The notes: generated by a model not told the origin, from the letters alone. Numbered from the stretch's first letter, positions 34,092 through 42,827 are shown. The stretch: 64,000 nucleotides of DNA from Pseudomonas orientalis (GCF_022807995.1 NZ_CP094351.1:4573501-4637500); one strand, 5' to 3'. Numbers and translations: made by a program.

Positions 34092-35024
34092 TCAACCACG
34101 AGGCACAAACACATCAGCCAGCAGTTGACTACGCGGCAGCCCCGCCAAAAACAAACGCTTGGAGAACACCTCAACGCTGCCAGGGTGCCCGCACAGTAAA
34201 GCCTGGGTTTGCCGCGAAACAAGCCGCAGTTGCCCCAATGCCTGGTCCAACTGCGCCGCCGTCCACAGCTCCACCGTCAGGTTGGAATACTGCGCGGCGA
34301 GCTCCGCCAAGGGCCCGGCCAGATAATGCCCATCAGCATCATGCGCCAGATGAACCACGCGAATGGCACCTTGGTGATCCTGACGCAACGCCTCACGCAA
34401 CACCCCCCACAACGGCCCCAGCCCGGTACCGGAAGCCAGCAGCCACAGCGGTCGCGCCTGCCAGTCCGGATCGTAATGCAGCGCCCCGCCGCGCAACTCG
34501 CCCAGGCGCAGACAATCACCCACGTTCAACTGTCGCGCCGCACCGCTGAATTCGCCAGGTAGGCGGCAATCCAGATGAAACTCCAGGAACGGATCCTCCT
34601 GCGGCAAACTCGCCAGGGAATACGGCCGCGCCACCTGCCCCGCCCATAACACCAGGTGCTGCCCCGCCCTGTACCGCAGGCCGCGCTCGGGTTGCAGGCG
34701 CAGACGCAGCACCGATGCCGTCAGCCAATCGGCCCCCACCACCTGCGCAGCCAGACCGTCGCGCACCGGATCAAAGGCTTCGACCCGCAGATCGCCAACC
34801 ACCTGGCACTGGCACGCCAGGCGCCAACCGTGCTGGCGTTGTTCCGGGCTCAACGCTTCAGGTTGCTTGTCCTGAACCTCGCCCTCGCAACGTACGAGGC
34901 AGGCGTGGCAACTACCGGCACGGCAACTGTAGGGCACGGCCACCCCCGCCTGGTTCAAGGCATCCAGCAGGTTACTGCCGGTGGCGACCGACCAGTGGCG
35001 TTCGCCGACGTGCAGTTCAGGCAT
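34092..35024 (-). CDS. Ferredoxin-NAD(P)H reductase-type flavo-iron-sulfur protein
   Basis: This 310-aa protein has three modules. An N-terminal plant-type [2Fe-2S] domain carries Cys34, Cys39, Cys42 and Cys71 (SCRAGSCHACLVRC, later LACQC). An FAD-binding domain has RPYSLASLP. A C-terminal NAD(P)-binding domain has LASGTGLGPLWGVL and LLCGHPGSVE. The order matches oxygenase reductase components and CDP-6-deoxyhexulose reductase-like proteins. No oxygenase component is adjacent, so its electron acceptor is unknown. The gene is divergent from fumarase. Confidence 0.9.
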   Translation of the reverse strand: MPELHVGERHWSVATGSNLLDALNQAGVAVPYSCRAGSCHACLVRCEGEVQDKQPEALSPEQRQHGWRLACQCQVVGDLRVEAFDPVRDGLAAQVVGADWLTASVLRLRLQPERGLRYRAGQHLVLWAGQVARPYSLASLPQEDPFLEFHLDCRLPGEFSGAARQLNVGDCLRLGELRGGALHYDPDWQARPLWLLASGTGLGPLWGVLREALRQDHQGAIRVVHLAHDADGHYLAGPLAELAAQYSNLTVELWTAAQLDQALGQLRLVSRQTQALLCGHPGSVEVFSKRLFLAGLPRSQLLADVFVPRG

Positions 35025-35164
35025 ATAAAGGCTCTATCAGAAGGGACGTGCACAGGGAATCATGCCTGCGACAGTTTGACCATAGTCGGGTGTATCGGCC
35101 ACCGCCACGGGTTATACTGCCGCGCCTTTTTAGCGTCGCGCCTGCACCAATGGCGTGCCTGTGG

Positions 35165-35205
35165 AAGGTGGCTTCAGCCGACCGATGCAACACTGAAGCC
35201 ACCTT
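35165..35205 (+). promoter_or_regulatory. Perfect 13-bp hairpin in the fumarase 5' region
   Basis: AAGGTGGCTTCAG and CTGAAGCCACCTT are exact complements around a 15-base loop and end 34 bases before the fumarase ATG, just before its GAGGAG ribosome site. TTTATTG follows the stem. TATACT at 35113-35118 could be a -10 box upstream, which would place the hairpin in the leader. It could be an attenuator, an mRNA stabiliser or an operator. Confidence 0.5.
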
Positions 35206-35238
35206 TATTGAATGTTCCCTTATAGAGGAGCGCGACTC

Positions 35239-36762
35239 ATGACCGTGATCAAGCAAGACGACCTGATTCAGAGCGTTGCCGACGCCCTGCAATTCATTTC
35301 CTACTACCACCCGGTTGATTTCATCCAGGCGATGCACGAGGCCTATCTGCGCGAAGAATCGCCGGCGGCCCGTGACTCCATCGCCCAGATCCTGATCAAC
35401 TCGCGCATGTGCGCCACCGGCCATCGCCCGATCTGCCAGGACACCGGTATCGTCACCGTGTTCGTGCGCGTGGGCATGGATGTACGTTGGGATGGCGCCA
35501 CCATGGGCCTGGACGACATGATCAACGAAGGTGTGCGTCGCGCCTACAACCTGCCGGAAAACGTGCTGCGCGCCTCCATCCTCGCCGACCCGGCGGGGGC
35601 GCGTAAAAACACCAAGGACAACACCCCGGCGGTGATCCACTACTCCATCGTCCCGGGCAACACCGTGGAAGTGGACGTGGCCGCCAAGGGCGGTGGTTCC
35701 GAAAACAAGTCGAAAATGGCCATGCTCAACCCGTCCGACTCGATCGTCGATTGGGTGCTCAAGACCGTTCCGACCATGGGCGCCGGCTGGTGCCCACCGG
35801 GCATGCTCGGTATCGGCATCGGCGGCACCGCCGAGAAAGCCGCAGTGATGGCCAAGGAAGTGTTGATGGAATCCATCGACATCCATGAGCTGAAGCAGCG
35901 CGGCCCGCAGAACCGTATCGAAGAGATGCGCCTGGAGCTGTTCGAGAAGGTCAACCAACTGGGCATCGGCGCCCAGGGCCTGGGTGGCCTGACCACCGTG
36001 CTCGACGTGAAGATCATGGACTACCCGACCCACGCCGCGTCCCTGCCGGTGTGCATGATCCCCAACTGCGCCGCCACCCGCCATGCGCATTTCGTGCTCA
36101 ACGGTTCGGGCCCGGCATCGCTGGAAGCGCCACCGCTGGACGCCTACCCGGAGATCGTCTGGGAAGCCGGCCCATCGGCCCGCCGCGTCAACCTCGACAC
36201 CTTGACCCCGGAAGAAGTGCAAAGCTGGAAGCCGGGTGAAACCGTGTTGCTCAATGGCAAGATGCTCACCGGTCGCGACGCGGCGCACAAGCGCATGGTC
36301 GAAATGCTGAACAAGGGCGAAACCCTGCCGGTGGACCTCAAGGGCCGCTTTATCTACTACGTCGGCCCGGTTGATCCGGTGCGCGAAGAAGTAGTTGGCC
36401 CGGCAGGCCCGACCACCGCAACGCGGATGGACAAGTTCACCCGTCAGATCCTCGAGCAAACCGGCCTGTTGGGTATGATCGGCAAATCCGAGCGCGGCCC
36501 GACCGCCATCGAAGCGATCAAGGACCACAAGGCCGTTTACCTGATGGCCGTGGGCGGCGCCGCTTACCTGGTGGCCCAAGCCATCAAGCAATCGCGCGTC
36601 GTCGCTTTCGCCGAACTGGGCATGGAAGCGATCTACGAGTTCGACGTCAAAGACATGCCCGTCACCGTTGCGGTAGACAGCAAGGGCGAGTCCGTCCACA
36701 TCACCGGTCCTGCCATCTGGCAGAAAAAGATCAGTGAGAGCCTGGCGGTGGAAGTGCAGTAA
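35239..36762 (+). CDS. Fumarate hydratase class I, [4Fe-4S]
   Basis: This 507-aa enzyme of the TCA cycle interconverts fumarate and malate (EC 4.2.1.2). It is the single-chain iron-sulfur class I enzyme, not the class II FumC type. The alpha-part shows NSRMCATGHRPICQDTGIVT and MIPNCAATRHAHFVLNG, which hold cluster cysteines; the beta-part has GPTTATRMDKFTRQILEQTG. ATG 35239 follows AGAGGAG; the frame is open nine codons further but without a ribosome site. It has its own terminator. Class I enzymes are oxygen- and iron-sensitive. Confidence 0.95.
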   Translation: MTVIKQDDLIQSVADALQFISYYHPVDFIQAMHEAYLREESPAARDSIAQILINSRMCATGHRPICQDTGIVTVFVRVGMDVRWDGATMGLDDMINEGVRRAYNLPENVLRASILADPAGARKNTKDNTPAVIHYSIVPGNTVEVDVAAKGGGSENKSKMAMLNPSDSIVDWVLKTVPTMGAGWCPPGMLGIGIGGTAEKAAVMAKEVLMESIDIHELKQRGPQNRIEEMRLELFEKVNQLGIGAQGLGGLTTVLDVKIMDYPTHAASLPVCMIPNCAATRHAHFVLNGSGPASLEAPPLDAYPEIVWEAGPSARRVNLDTLTPEEVQSWKPGETVLLNGKMLTGRDAAHKRMVEMLNKGETLPVDLKGRFIYYVGPVDPVREEVVGPAGPTTATRMDKFTRQILEQTGLLGMIGKSERGPTAIEAIKDHKAVYLMAVGGAAYLVAQAIKQSRVVAFAELGMEAIYEFDVKDMPVTVAVDSKGESVHITGPAIWQKKISESLAVEVQ

Positions 36763-36780
36763 GCACCTCCCTCCAAGGAT

Positions 36781-36818
36781 AAAGGCGACTGCGGCACCAC
36801 GGCCCAGTCGCCTTTTTT
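36781..36818 (+). terminator. Intrinsic terminator of the fumarase gene
   Basis: AAAGGCGACTG and CAGTCGCCTTT form an 11-bp stem followed by a T-run. Confidence 0.93.
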
Positions 36819-36837
36819 CATGATGCGTGCAGTCAAA

Positions 36838-36923
36838 TGTGGGAGGGGGCTTGCCCCCGATAGCGGTTAGGCAGTTCCAGATAGGCTGACTGGCATACCG
36901 CTATCGGGAGCAAGCCCCCCTCA
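36838..36923. repeat. REP pair (GTGGGAGGGGGCTTGCCCCC family)
   Basis: Two inverted copies of the unit GTGGGAGGGGGC, then TTGCCCCCGAT face each other over about 40 bp. The right unit is slightly degenerate (GGGAGCAAGCCCCCCTCAC). It lies between the fumarase terminator and the DctB-like gene. Confidence 0.88.
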
Positions 36924-36983
36924 CTGCACTACCCAATGGCTCATGGTATGGTGCTCGCCCCTTACCGGCCTGTTCATCATCGT

Positions 36984-38750
36984 ATGATCGCGATCCCTCG
37001 CCCCCTGCGCCTGACCTTCTACTCCCTGCTGATCATCGCCGGTGCCGTGCTGGCTGCCGCCCTGGCCACACGCCATGCCGAACGCCAGGCGCTGGTGGAC
37101 GATGCCGCCCGCGCCAATCAGCAGCTCACGCTCTATGGCAACTCGCTGCACACCCTGATCGAACGCTACCGCGCCCTGCCCGCCGTACTGGCGCTGGACT
37201 CGGAGATGATCAATGCCTTGAAGGGCCCGCTGGATGCCGGCACCCAGGACCTGCTCAACCGCAAGCTGGAACGCATCAACAGCGCCGCGCAGTCTTCCAC
37301 CCTGGAATTGATGGACCGCACCGGGCTGGCCGTGGCCGCCAGCAACTGGAAACTGCCCAGCAGCTACGTGGGGCACAACTACGCCTTCCGCCCCTATTTC
37401 AGCCAGACCCTGAGCCAGGGCACCGGGCGCTTTTATGCCGTGGGGGTGACCACCGGCATCCCGGGCTACTTTCTCTCCAGCGCGGTGATCGATGAACGCG
37501 AGCAGTTCCTCGGCGCCATGGTGGTCAAGCTGGAGTTTCCCGAACTGGAACGCGAATGGGCCCAGGGCAATGACTTGCTGCTGGTCAGCGATGCGCGCGG
37601 CATTGTGTTTATCGCCAACCAGCCGGGCTGGCGTTATCGCAACCTGCGGCCGTTGTCAGCGAGCGACCTGGCTGAACTCAAGGCCACCCGCCAATACGAC
37701 AAGAAGCAACTGCAGCCGCTGGAGATCCGTACCTTGCAGCGCTTCGACGACAACAGCCACTTGATGCGCGTCAACGGTCCCAACGGCAGTGCCAACTACA
37801 TCTGGGAATCCTTGCCGCTCAAAGCCGAAGGCTGGACCCTGCACCTGCTGCGCAAACCCCAGTTCCCCTTTGAAGACCAGCGCAACGCCGGCCTTGCCGC
37901 CGCCGGTTCCTGGCTGGCCCTGGTGTTCCTCGTGCTATTCCTGAGCCAACGTTGGCGCCTGGCGCGTCTGCGTCAGCGCAGCCGCGAAGAACTCGAACAA
38001 TTGGTGGAAGAACGCACCCAGGCCTTGCGCACCGCCCAGGACGGCCTGGTGCAGTCGGCCAAGCTGGCGGCACTGGGGCAGATGTCCGCCGCCCTTGCCC
38101 ACGAAATCAACCAGCCGCTGACCGCGCAACGCATGCAACTGGCAACACTGCGCCTGTTGCTCGACCACGGCCGCGTGGAAGATGCCTACAAGGCACTCAC
38201 GCCGCTGGATGACATGCTCACGCGCATGGCCGCACTGACCGGCCACCTCAAGACCTTCGCCCGCAAGAGCCCCAGCGGCCTGCGCGAACGCCTGGATCTG
38301 GCCACCGTGGTCGACCAGTCCCTGCACCTGCTCGACGCGCGCCTGCGCGATGAACACATCGGCCTGGCGCTGGACCTGACCCGCCCTGCCTGGGTACGCG
38401 GCGACGCGATTCGCCTCGAGCAAGTGTTGATCAACCTGCTGCGCAACGCCCTGGATGCCATGATCGACAAACCGCGCAAACGCCTGGAGATTCGTTTGCG
38501 TGCCGACGAGCAGCTCTGGCAGTTAAGCGTCAGCGACAGCGGTGGCGGGATTGCCGAAGAACATTTGAACAATGTATTCGACCCCTTCTTCACCACCAAG
38601 CCGGTGGGCGACGGGCTCGGCCTGGGGTTGGCGGTGTCCTACGCTATCGTCCACGAACTGGGTGGACGCCTGATCGCCGGCAACCGGGGCGACGGCGCAG
38701 TGTTTACCTTGACCTTGCCTGTCGCGCTGGAGACGCCTGACCTATGTTGA
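36984..38750 (+). CDS. DctB/MifS-type dicarboxylate sensor histidine kinase
   Basis: From the ATG at 36984 (MIAIPRPLRLTFYSLLIIAG) the protein has 588 aa; the frame is open 16 codons further and neither start has a good ribosome site. TM1 lies at 10-28. The periplasmic PAS-like dCache sensor carries AFRPYFSQTLSQGTGRFYAV and GIPGYFLSSAV, the ligand-loop pattern of DctB-family C4/C5-dicarboxylate sensors. TM2 is followed by a coiled coil, HisKA with LAHEINQPLTAQRMQL, and HATPase with GDGLGLGLAVSYAI. It overlaps the regulator gene by 7 bases. In P. aeruginosa the related MifS/MifR pair senses alpha-ketoglutarate and drives a transporter; the adjacent MHS gene fits that scheme. Confidence 0.9.
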   Translation: MIAIPRPLRLTFYSLLIIAGAVLAAALATRHAERQALVDDAARANQQLTLYGNSLHTLIERYRALPAVLALDSEMINALKGPLDAGTQDLLNRKLERINSAAQSSTLELMDRTGLAVAASNWKLPSSYVGHNYAFRPYFSQTLSQGTGRFYAVGVTTGIPGYFLSSAVIDEREQFLGAMVVKLEFPELEREWAQGNDLLLVSDARGIVFIANQPGWRYRNLRPLSASDLAELKATRQYDKKQLQPLEIRTLQRFDDNSHLMRVNGPNGSANYIWESLPLKAEGWTLHLLRKPQFPFEDQRNAGLAAAGSWLALVFLVLFLSQRWRLARLRQRSREELEQLVEERTQALRTAQDGLVQSAKLAALGQMSAALAHEINQPLTAQRMQLATLRLLLDHGRVEDAYKALTPLDDMLTRMAALTGHLKTFARKSPSGLRERLDLATVVDQSLHLLDARLRDEHIGLALDLTRPAWVRGDAIRLEQVLINLLRNALDAMIDKPRKRLEIRLRADEQLWQLSVSDSGGGIAEEHLNNVFDPFFTTKPVGDGLGLGLAVSYAIVHELGGRLIAGNRGDGAVFTLTLPVALETPDLC

Positions 38751-40069
38751 ACGCGGTGATTGTGGTCGATGACGAAGCCAGCATTCGCACGGCCGTCGAA
38801 CAATGGTTGAGCCTGTCGGGTTTCGAGGTGCAGTTGTTCAGCCGCGCCGAGGAATGCCTGGCGCAGTTGCCCAGGGACTTCCCCGGCGTGATCTTGAGCG
38901 ATGTGCGCATGCCCGGCCTCAGCGGTCTTGAGTTGCTGGCCGAAGTGCAGCGCCGCGACGCCGACTTGCCGGTTATCCTGCTCACCGGCCATGGCGACGT
39001 GCCTATGGCGGTGGACGCCATGCGCGACGGTGCCTACGACTTCCTGGAAAAACCCTTCAGCCCGGATACCCTGCTCAATAGCCTGCGTCGAGCGCTCGAC
39101 AAACGTGGCCTGGTCCTGGAAAACCGCCGCCTGCATCAGCAGGCCGACCACCGCGCCCAGCTCGAATCGAGCCTGCTGGGAGTATCCCGCAGTTTGCAGA
39201 ACCTGCGCCGCCAGGTGCTGGACCTGGCCACGCTGCCGGTTAATGTGTTGATCCGTGGCGAGACCGGCAGCGGCAAGGAACTGGTCGCCCGCTGCCTGCA
39301 TGATTTCGGCCCACGGGCGAAGAAGCCGTTTGTCGCGCTCAATTGCGCGGCCATTCCCGAGCAGCTGTTCGAGGCCGAGTTGTTCGGCCATGAAAGCGGC
39401 GCGTTCACCGGCGCCCAGGGCAAGCGTATCGGCAAGCTTGAATATGCCCACGGCGGCACGCTGTTCCTCGATGAAATCGAAAGCATGCCCCTGGCTCAAC
39501 AGGTAAAACTGCTGCGCGTGCTGCAAGAGCAGAAACTGGAGCGCCTGGGTTCCAACCAGAGCATCAATGTAGACCTGCGCATCATCGCCGCTACCAAGCC
39601 GGACCTGCTGGAAGAAGCCCGTGCCGGGCGTTTTCGCGAAGACCTGGCGTATCGCCTGAACGTCGCGCAACTGCGCCTGCCAGCGTTGCGCGAGCGGCGC
39701 GAAGATATCCCGTTGCTGTATGAACATTTTGCGCAAAGCGCTGCCGAGCGTCTGGGCCGCCATGTGGAGCCCTTGAGCGGGCCGCAGTTGGGGCGCCTGC
39801 TCAGCCATGACTGGCCGGGCAACGTACGTGAGTTGGCCAACGTCGCCGAGCGCCAGGTACTGGGGCTTGGCGAGCCGGAACCCGAGGGGGTCGAGGCCGG
39901 GCAATCGCTGGCGGCGCAACAGGAAGCCTTCGAGGCGCATTGTCTGAAAGCCGCGCTGACCCGACATAAAGGCGATATCAAGGCGGTGCTGGCGGAGCTG
40001 CAACTGCCACGTAGGACGCTCAATGAAAAGATGCAGCGGCATGGGTTGGTGAGGGAGATGTTTCTCTAG
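38744..40069 (+). CDS. DctD/MifR-type sigma-54-dependent response regulator
   Basis: This 441-aa NtrC-family regulator has a receiver domain with phospho-acceptor Asp53 (ILSDVRMPG) and an AAA+ domain with Walker A GETGSGKE. The sigma-54-contacting GAFTGA loop (HESGAFTGAQGKR) and Walker B GGTLFLDEIESMP are intact, and a Fis-type helix-turn-helix at the end (KGDIKAVLAELQLPRRTLNE) binds DNA. All activator elements are intact, so it should drive a sigma-54 promoter. One is visible 190 bp downstream of its stop, upstream of the transporter gene. It is co-transcribed with the kinase (ATG overlaps the kinase end). Confidence 0.95.
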   Translation: MLNAVIVVDDEASIRTAVEQWLSLSGFEVQLFSRAEECLAQLPRDFPGVILSDVRMPGLSGLELLAEVQRRDADLPVILLTGHGDVPMAVDAMRDGAYDFLEKPFSPDTLLNSLRRALDKRGLVLENRRLHQQADHRAQLESSLLGVSRSLQNLRRQVLDLATLPVNVLIRGETGSGKELVARCLHDFGPRAKKPFVALNCAAIPEQLFEAELFGHESGAFTGAQGKRIGKLEYAHGGTLFLDEIESMPLAQQVKLLRVLQEQKLERLGSNQSINVDLRIIAATKPDLLEEARAGRFREDLAYRLNVAQLRLPALRERREDIPLLYEHFAQSAAERLGRHVEPLSGPQLGRLLSHDWPGNVRELANVAERQVLGLGEPEPEGVEAGQSLAAQQEAFEAHCLKAALTRHKGDIKAVLAELQLPRRTLNEKMQRHGLVREMFL

Positions 40070-40085
40070 CGGTCTTCCGATCGCC

Positions 40086-40158
40086 ATCGGGGGCAAGCCC
40101 CCTCCCACATTTTGGTTTGTGAACGCATTCAAGTGTGGGAGGGGGCTTGCCCCCGATG
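40086..40158. repeat. REP pair, outward-facing arrangement
   Basis: A reverse unit (ATCGGGGGCAAGCCCCCTCC) comes first, followed about 25 bp later by a forward unit (GTGGGAGGGGGC, then TTGCCCCCGAT). The order is opposite to most pairs in the window. It lies between the DctD-like gene and the transporter's regulatory region. Confidence 0.88.
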
Positions 40159-40173
40159 AGGTCAGCAGCCATA

Positions 40174-40219
40174 AGCGGATTTCCGCTCATCACTTGAAAA
40201 CCATCAGCAACTTTCCGCT
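40174..40219 (+). promoter_or_regulatory. Candidate upstream activator sites for the DctD-like regulator
   Basis: AGCGGA at 40174-40179 and TCCGCT at 40182-40187 form a 6+6 inverted repeat with a 2-base centre. The half-site TTTCCGCT of that palindrome recurs at 40212-40219, 32 bp (about three helical turns) downstream. The sites lie 45-90 bp upstream of the sigma-54 box, a normal distance for an NtrC-family activator. Binding is inferred. Confidence 0.5.
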
Positions 40220-40262
40220 CAAAAAAATCTTGAAACCCTTCTATCCCGGGCCTTCATCCACC

Positions 40263-40278
40263 TGGCACAGCTTCTGCT
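40263..40278 (+). promoter_or_regulatory. Sigma-54 promoter (-24/-12) of the MHS transporter gene
   Basis: TGGCACAGCTTCTGCT matches the -24/-12 consensus TGGCACG-N4-TTGCW, with the invariant GG and GC exactly 10 bases apart. Transcription would start about 11-13 bases later, about 50 bases before the ATG. A sigma-54 activator gene lies directly upstream. Confidence 0.8.
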
Positions 40279-40341
40279 ACAGCCCCAGCCAGGCAGTGCT
40301 CAAGCACGCTCCATAAAAACAACTAGATGAAGGATCCTTCA

Positions 40342-41661
40342 ATGGATAACTCCAATACCTTGCCTCTGGGGTCGGCGACTGCGCCGGCGAAAGAACGCAC
40401 GACCTCCAGCCGGATCAAATCGATCTTCAGCGGCTCCGTCGGCAACATGGTCGAGTGGTATGACTGGTACGTCTATGCCGCCTTCTCGCTGTACTTCGCC
40501 AAGACCTTCTTCCCCAAAGGCGACACCACCGCCCAATTGCTCAACACCGCCGCGATCTTCGCCGTGGGCTTTCTGATGCGTCCTATCGGCGGCTGGCTGA
40601 TGGGCCTGTACGCCGACAAGGTCGGGCGTAAAAAAGCCCTGATGGCGTCGGTCTACCTGATGTGCTTCGGCTCACTGCTGATTGCCCTGAGCCCAAGTTA
40701 TGAGCTCATCGGTATCGGTGCGCCCATCCTGCTGGTATTTGCGCGCTTGCTGCAGGGGCTGTCGGTGGGTGGGGAATACGGCACCTCCGCCACGTACCTC
40801 AGCGAGATGGCAACCAAGGAACGTCGTGGTTTCTATTCCAGCTTCCAGTACGTCACCCTGATCTCCGGCCAGCTCATCGCGCTGGGCGTGCTGATCGTGC
40901 TGCAGCAAACCCTGACCACCGAACAGCTGTATGCCTGGGGCTGGCGTATCCCGTTCGCTATCGGCGCCCTGTGTGCAGTGGTTGCGCTGTACCTGCGTCG
41001 CGGCATGGAAGAGACCGAGTCGTTCACCAAAAAGGAAAAAGCCAAGGAAAGCGCGATGCGCACCTTGATGCGCCACCCCAAGGAGCTGCTCACCGTGGTC
41101 GGCCTGACCATGGGCGGCACCCTGGCGTTCTACACCTACACCACCTACATGCAGAAATACCTGGTGAACACCGTCGGCATGAGCATCTCCGACTCGACCA
41201 CCATCTCGGCGGCGACGCTGTTTCTGTTCATGTGCCTGCAACCTCTGGTAGGTGGGCTGTCGGACAAGATTGGCCGGCGCCCGATCCTGATTGCCTTCGG
41301 CGTCCTTGGCACCCTGTTTACCGTACCCATCCTCACCACCCTGCACACCATCCAGACCTGGTGGGGCGCGTTCTTCCTGATCATGGCGGCGCTGATCATC
41401 GTCAGCGGCTATACCTCGATCAACGCCGTGGTCAAGGCCGAGCTGTTCCCGACCGAAATCCGCGCCCTGGGCGTTGGCCTGCCGTATGCCCTGACCGTGT
41501 CGATCTTCGGCGGCACCGCTGAATACATCGCCCTGTGGTTCAAGAGCATCGGCATGGAGACCGGTTACTACTGGTATGTGACGGCGTGTATTGCGGTGTC
41601 GTTGATGGTCTATGTGACCATGAGGGACACCCGCAAGCATTCGCGGATCACCACGGACTAA
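40342..41661 (+). CDS. MHS-family MFS transporter, probable dicarboxylate (alpha-ketoglutarate-type) permease
   Basis: This 439-aa inner-membrane proton symporter has 12 predicted helices. MHS signatures are clear: SGSVGNMVEWYDWYVYAAFS at the start, ADKVGRKKALMASVYLMCFG after TM2-3, and FARLLQGLSVGGEYGTSATY. PTEIRALGVGLPYAL lies near the end. Closest family impression is KgtP (alpha-ketoglutarate permease). The ATG at 40342 follows AAGGATC; an ATG five codons upstream lacks one. A sigma-54 promoter and the DctB/DctD-type genes upstream support an inducible dicarboxylate uptake role; the exact substrate is inferred. Confidence 0.88.
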   Translation: MDNSNTLPLGSATAPAKERTTSSRIKSIFSGSVGNMVEWYDWYVYAAFSLYFAKTFFPKGDTTAQLLNTAAIFAVGFLMRPIGGWLMGLYADKVGRKKALMASVYLMCFGSLLIALSPSYELIGIGAPILLVFARLLQGLSVGGEYGTSATYLSEMATKERRGFYSSFQYVTLISGQLIALGVLIVLQQTLTTEQLYAWGWRIPFAIGALCAVVALYLRRGMEETESFTKKEKAKESAMRTLMRHPKELLTVVGLTMGGTLAFYTYTTYMQKYLVNTVGMSISDSTTISAATLFLFMCLQPLVGGLSDKIGRRPILIAFGVLGTLFTVPILTTLHTIQTWWGAFFLIMAALIIVSGYTSINAVVKAELFPTEIRALGVGLPYALTVSIFGGTAEYIALWFKSIGMETGYYWYVTACIAVSLMVYVTMRDTRKHSRITTD

Positions 41662-41681
41662 CGGGATGATGAGATAAAACC

Positions 41682-41771
41682 TGTGGGAGGGGGCTTGCTC
41701 CCGATAGCGGTGGTTCAGTCAATATATTACTGACTGACACCCTGCTATCGGGGGCAAGCCCCCTCCCACAT
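41682..41771. repeat. REP pair (GTGGGAGGGGGC family)
   Basis: Inverted doublet with a unit at each end and about 45 bp between. The first unit has one variant base (TTGCTCCCGAT). It fills the gap between the transporter and the flavin reductase genes. Confidence 0.9.
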
Positions 41772-41813
41772 TGGGTATGATGTTTGCCCCGAAACCGAGA
41801 GCAGGACCGGCCC

Positions 41814-42446
41814 ATGTCCGACGATATCCACTTCTACGAACCCGCCAACGGCCACGGCCTGCCCCATGATCCGTTCAATGCCATCGTCGGCCCGCGCCCG
41901 ATCGGCTGGATTTCGTCACACGACCGCGAAGGTCGCCTGAACCTGGCGCCCTACAGCTTCTTCAACGCGTTCAACTACATTCCGCCGATCATTGGGTTCT
42001 CCAGCGTCGGGCGCAAAGACAGCCTGAACAATATCGAGCAGACCGGCGAATTCGTGTGGAACCTGGCCACCCGCCCGCTGGCCGAGCAGATGAACCAGAG
42101 TTGCGCGGCCGTTTCGCCGGACGTGAATGAATTCGAGCTGGCCGGCCTGACGCCGGTGGCGTCGAAAATCGTCGGCGTCCCGCGGGTGGGCGAGAGCCCG
42201 GTATCGTTCGAATGCAAGGTGACGCAGATCATTCAGTTGCAACGCGCCGACAAGGAGCTGGTGCCGAGCTGGCTGGTGCTGGGCGAAGTGGTCGCGGTGC
42301 ATATTGCCAAGTGGTTGCTCAAGGATGGCATCTACGACACGGCCGCCGCCGAGCCGATTCTGCGCGGGGGTGGCCCGGCGGATTATTTCCAGTTGGGCCC
42401 TGAAGCGCTGTTCAAAATGTACCGACCAGGCGCTACAAAACCCTGA
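41814..42446 (+). CDS. Flavin reductase-like (DIM6/NTAB family) FMN-binding protein
   Basis: This 210-aa protein has the split-barrel flavin reductase domain. NAIVGPRPIGWISSHDREGR and LNLAPYSFFNAFNYIPPIIG are the typical FMN-binding signatures, and FSSVGRKDSLNNIEQTGEFV continues the domain. It may reduce FMN for a monooxygenase or act as an NAD(P)H-flavin oxidoreductase; no monooxygenase of the two-component type is adjacent. ATG 41814 is preferred to an in-frame TTG at 41784 because AGGA is correctly spaced. It stands alone between two REP pairs. Confidence 0.9.
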   Translation: MSDDIHFYEPANGHGLPHDPFNAIVGPRPIGWISSHDREGRLNLAPYSFFNAFNYIPPIIGFSSVGRKDSLNNIEQTGEFVWNLATRPLAEQMNQSCAAVSPDVNEFELAGLTPVASKIVGVPRVGESPVSFECKVTQIIQLQRADKELVPSWLVLGEVVAVHIAKWLLKDGIYDTAAAEPILRGGGPADYFQLGPEALFKMYRPGATKP

Positions 42447-42461
42447 CTGAAATGCACTCAA

Positions 42462-42553
42462 ATGTGGGAGGGGGCTTGCCCCCGATAACTATGTATCAGT
42501 TGCAAATTTGCTGGCTGACAAACCGCTATCGGGGGCAAGCTCCCTCCCACATT
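42462..42553. repeat. REP pair (GTGGGAGGGGGC family)
   Basis: Inverted doublet after the flavin reductase gene. The right-hand unit carries one variant (GCAAGCTCCCTCCCAC). Its last base meets the stop codon of the small minus-strand gene. Confidence 0.9.
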
Positions 42554-42786
42554 TAGTCCCAAATCAGCTGGCCTTCCGCATCCACATCAATCAGATACTC
42601 AAGCTGCGCCGCCGCCGCATCGTCGGCATCGGACGCGGTCTTGAAGGTCTGACCGTCCAGGATCTTGTGAAACCTCGGGGCGCCCATGCCATCGAGTGCC
42701 TTGACGGCAACGGCGGCGCTGTAGCCACTCTCTCCCGGTACGACGGCGGAAACGGCTTCGTGGTGGGCAAATTGTTTACGTGCCAT
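42553..42786 (-). CDS. Small hypothetical protein (77 aa)
   Basis: From the ATG at 42786 (MARKQFAHHEAVSAVVPGES) the protein has 77 residues, mildly acidic, with no membrane segment or signal peptide. AGGA lies 9 bases upstream of the ATG; the frame is open 11 codons further without support. The end reads AQLEYLIDVDAEGQLIWD. It is 42 bases downstream of the monooxygenase-like gene on the same strand and so may be co-transcribed. I recognise no family. Confidence 0.7.
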   Translation of the reverse strand: MARKQFAHHEAVSAVVPGESGYSAAVAVKALDGMGAPRFHKILDGQTFKTASDADDAAAAQLEYLIDVDAEGQLIWD

Positions 42787-42827
42787 GTTGCAGGTCCTGA
42801 CCAGTGGAAAGCCGGTCATTCTAAACC

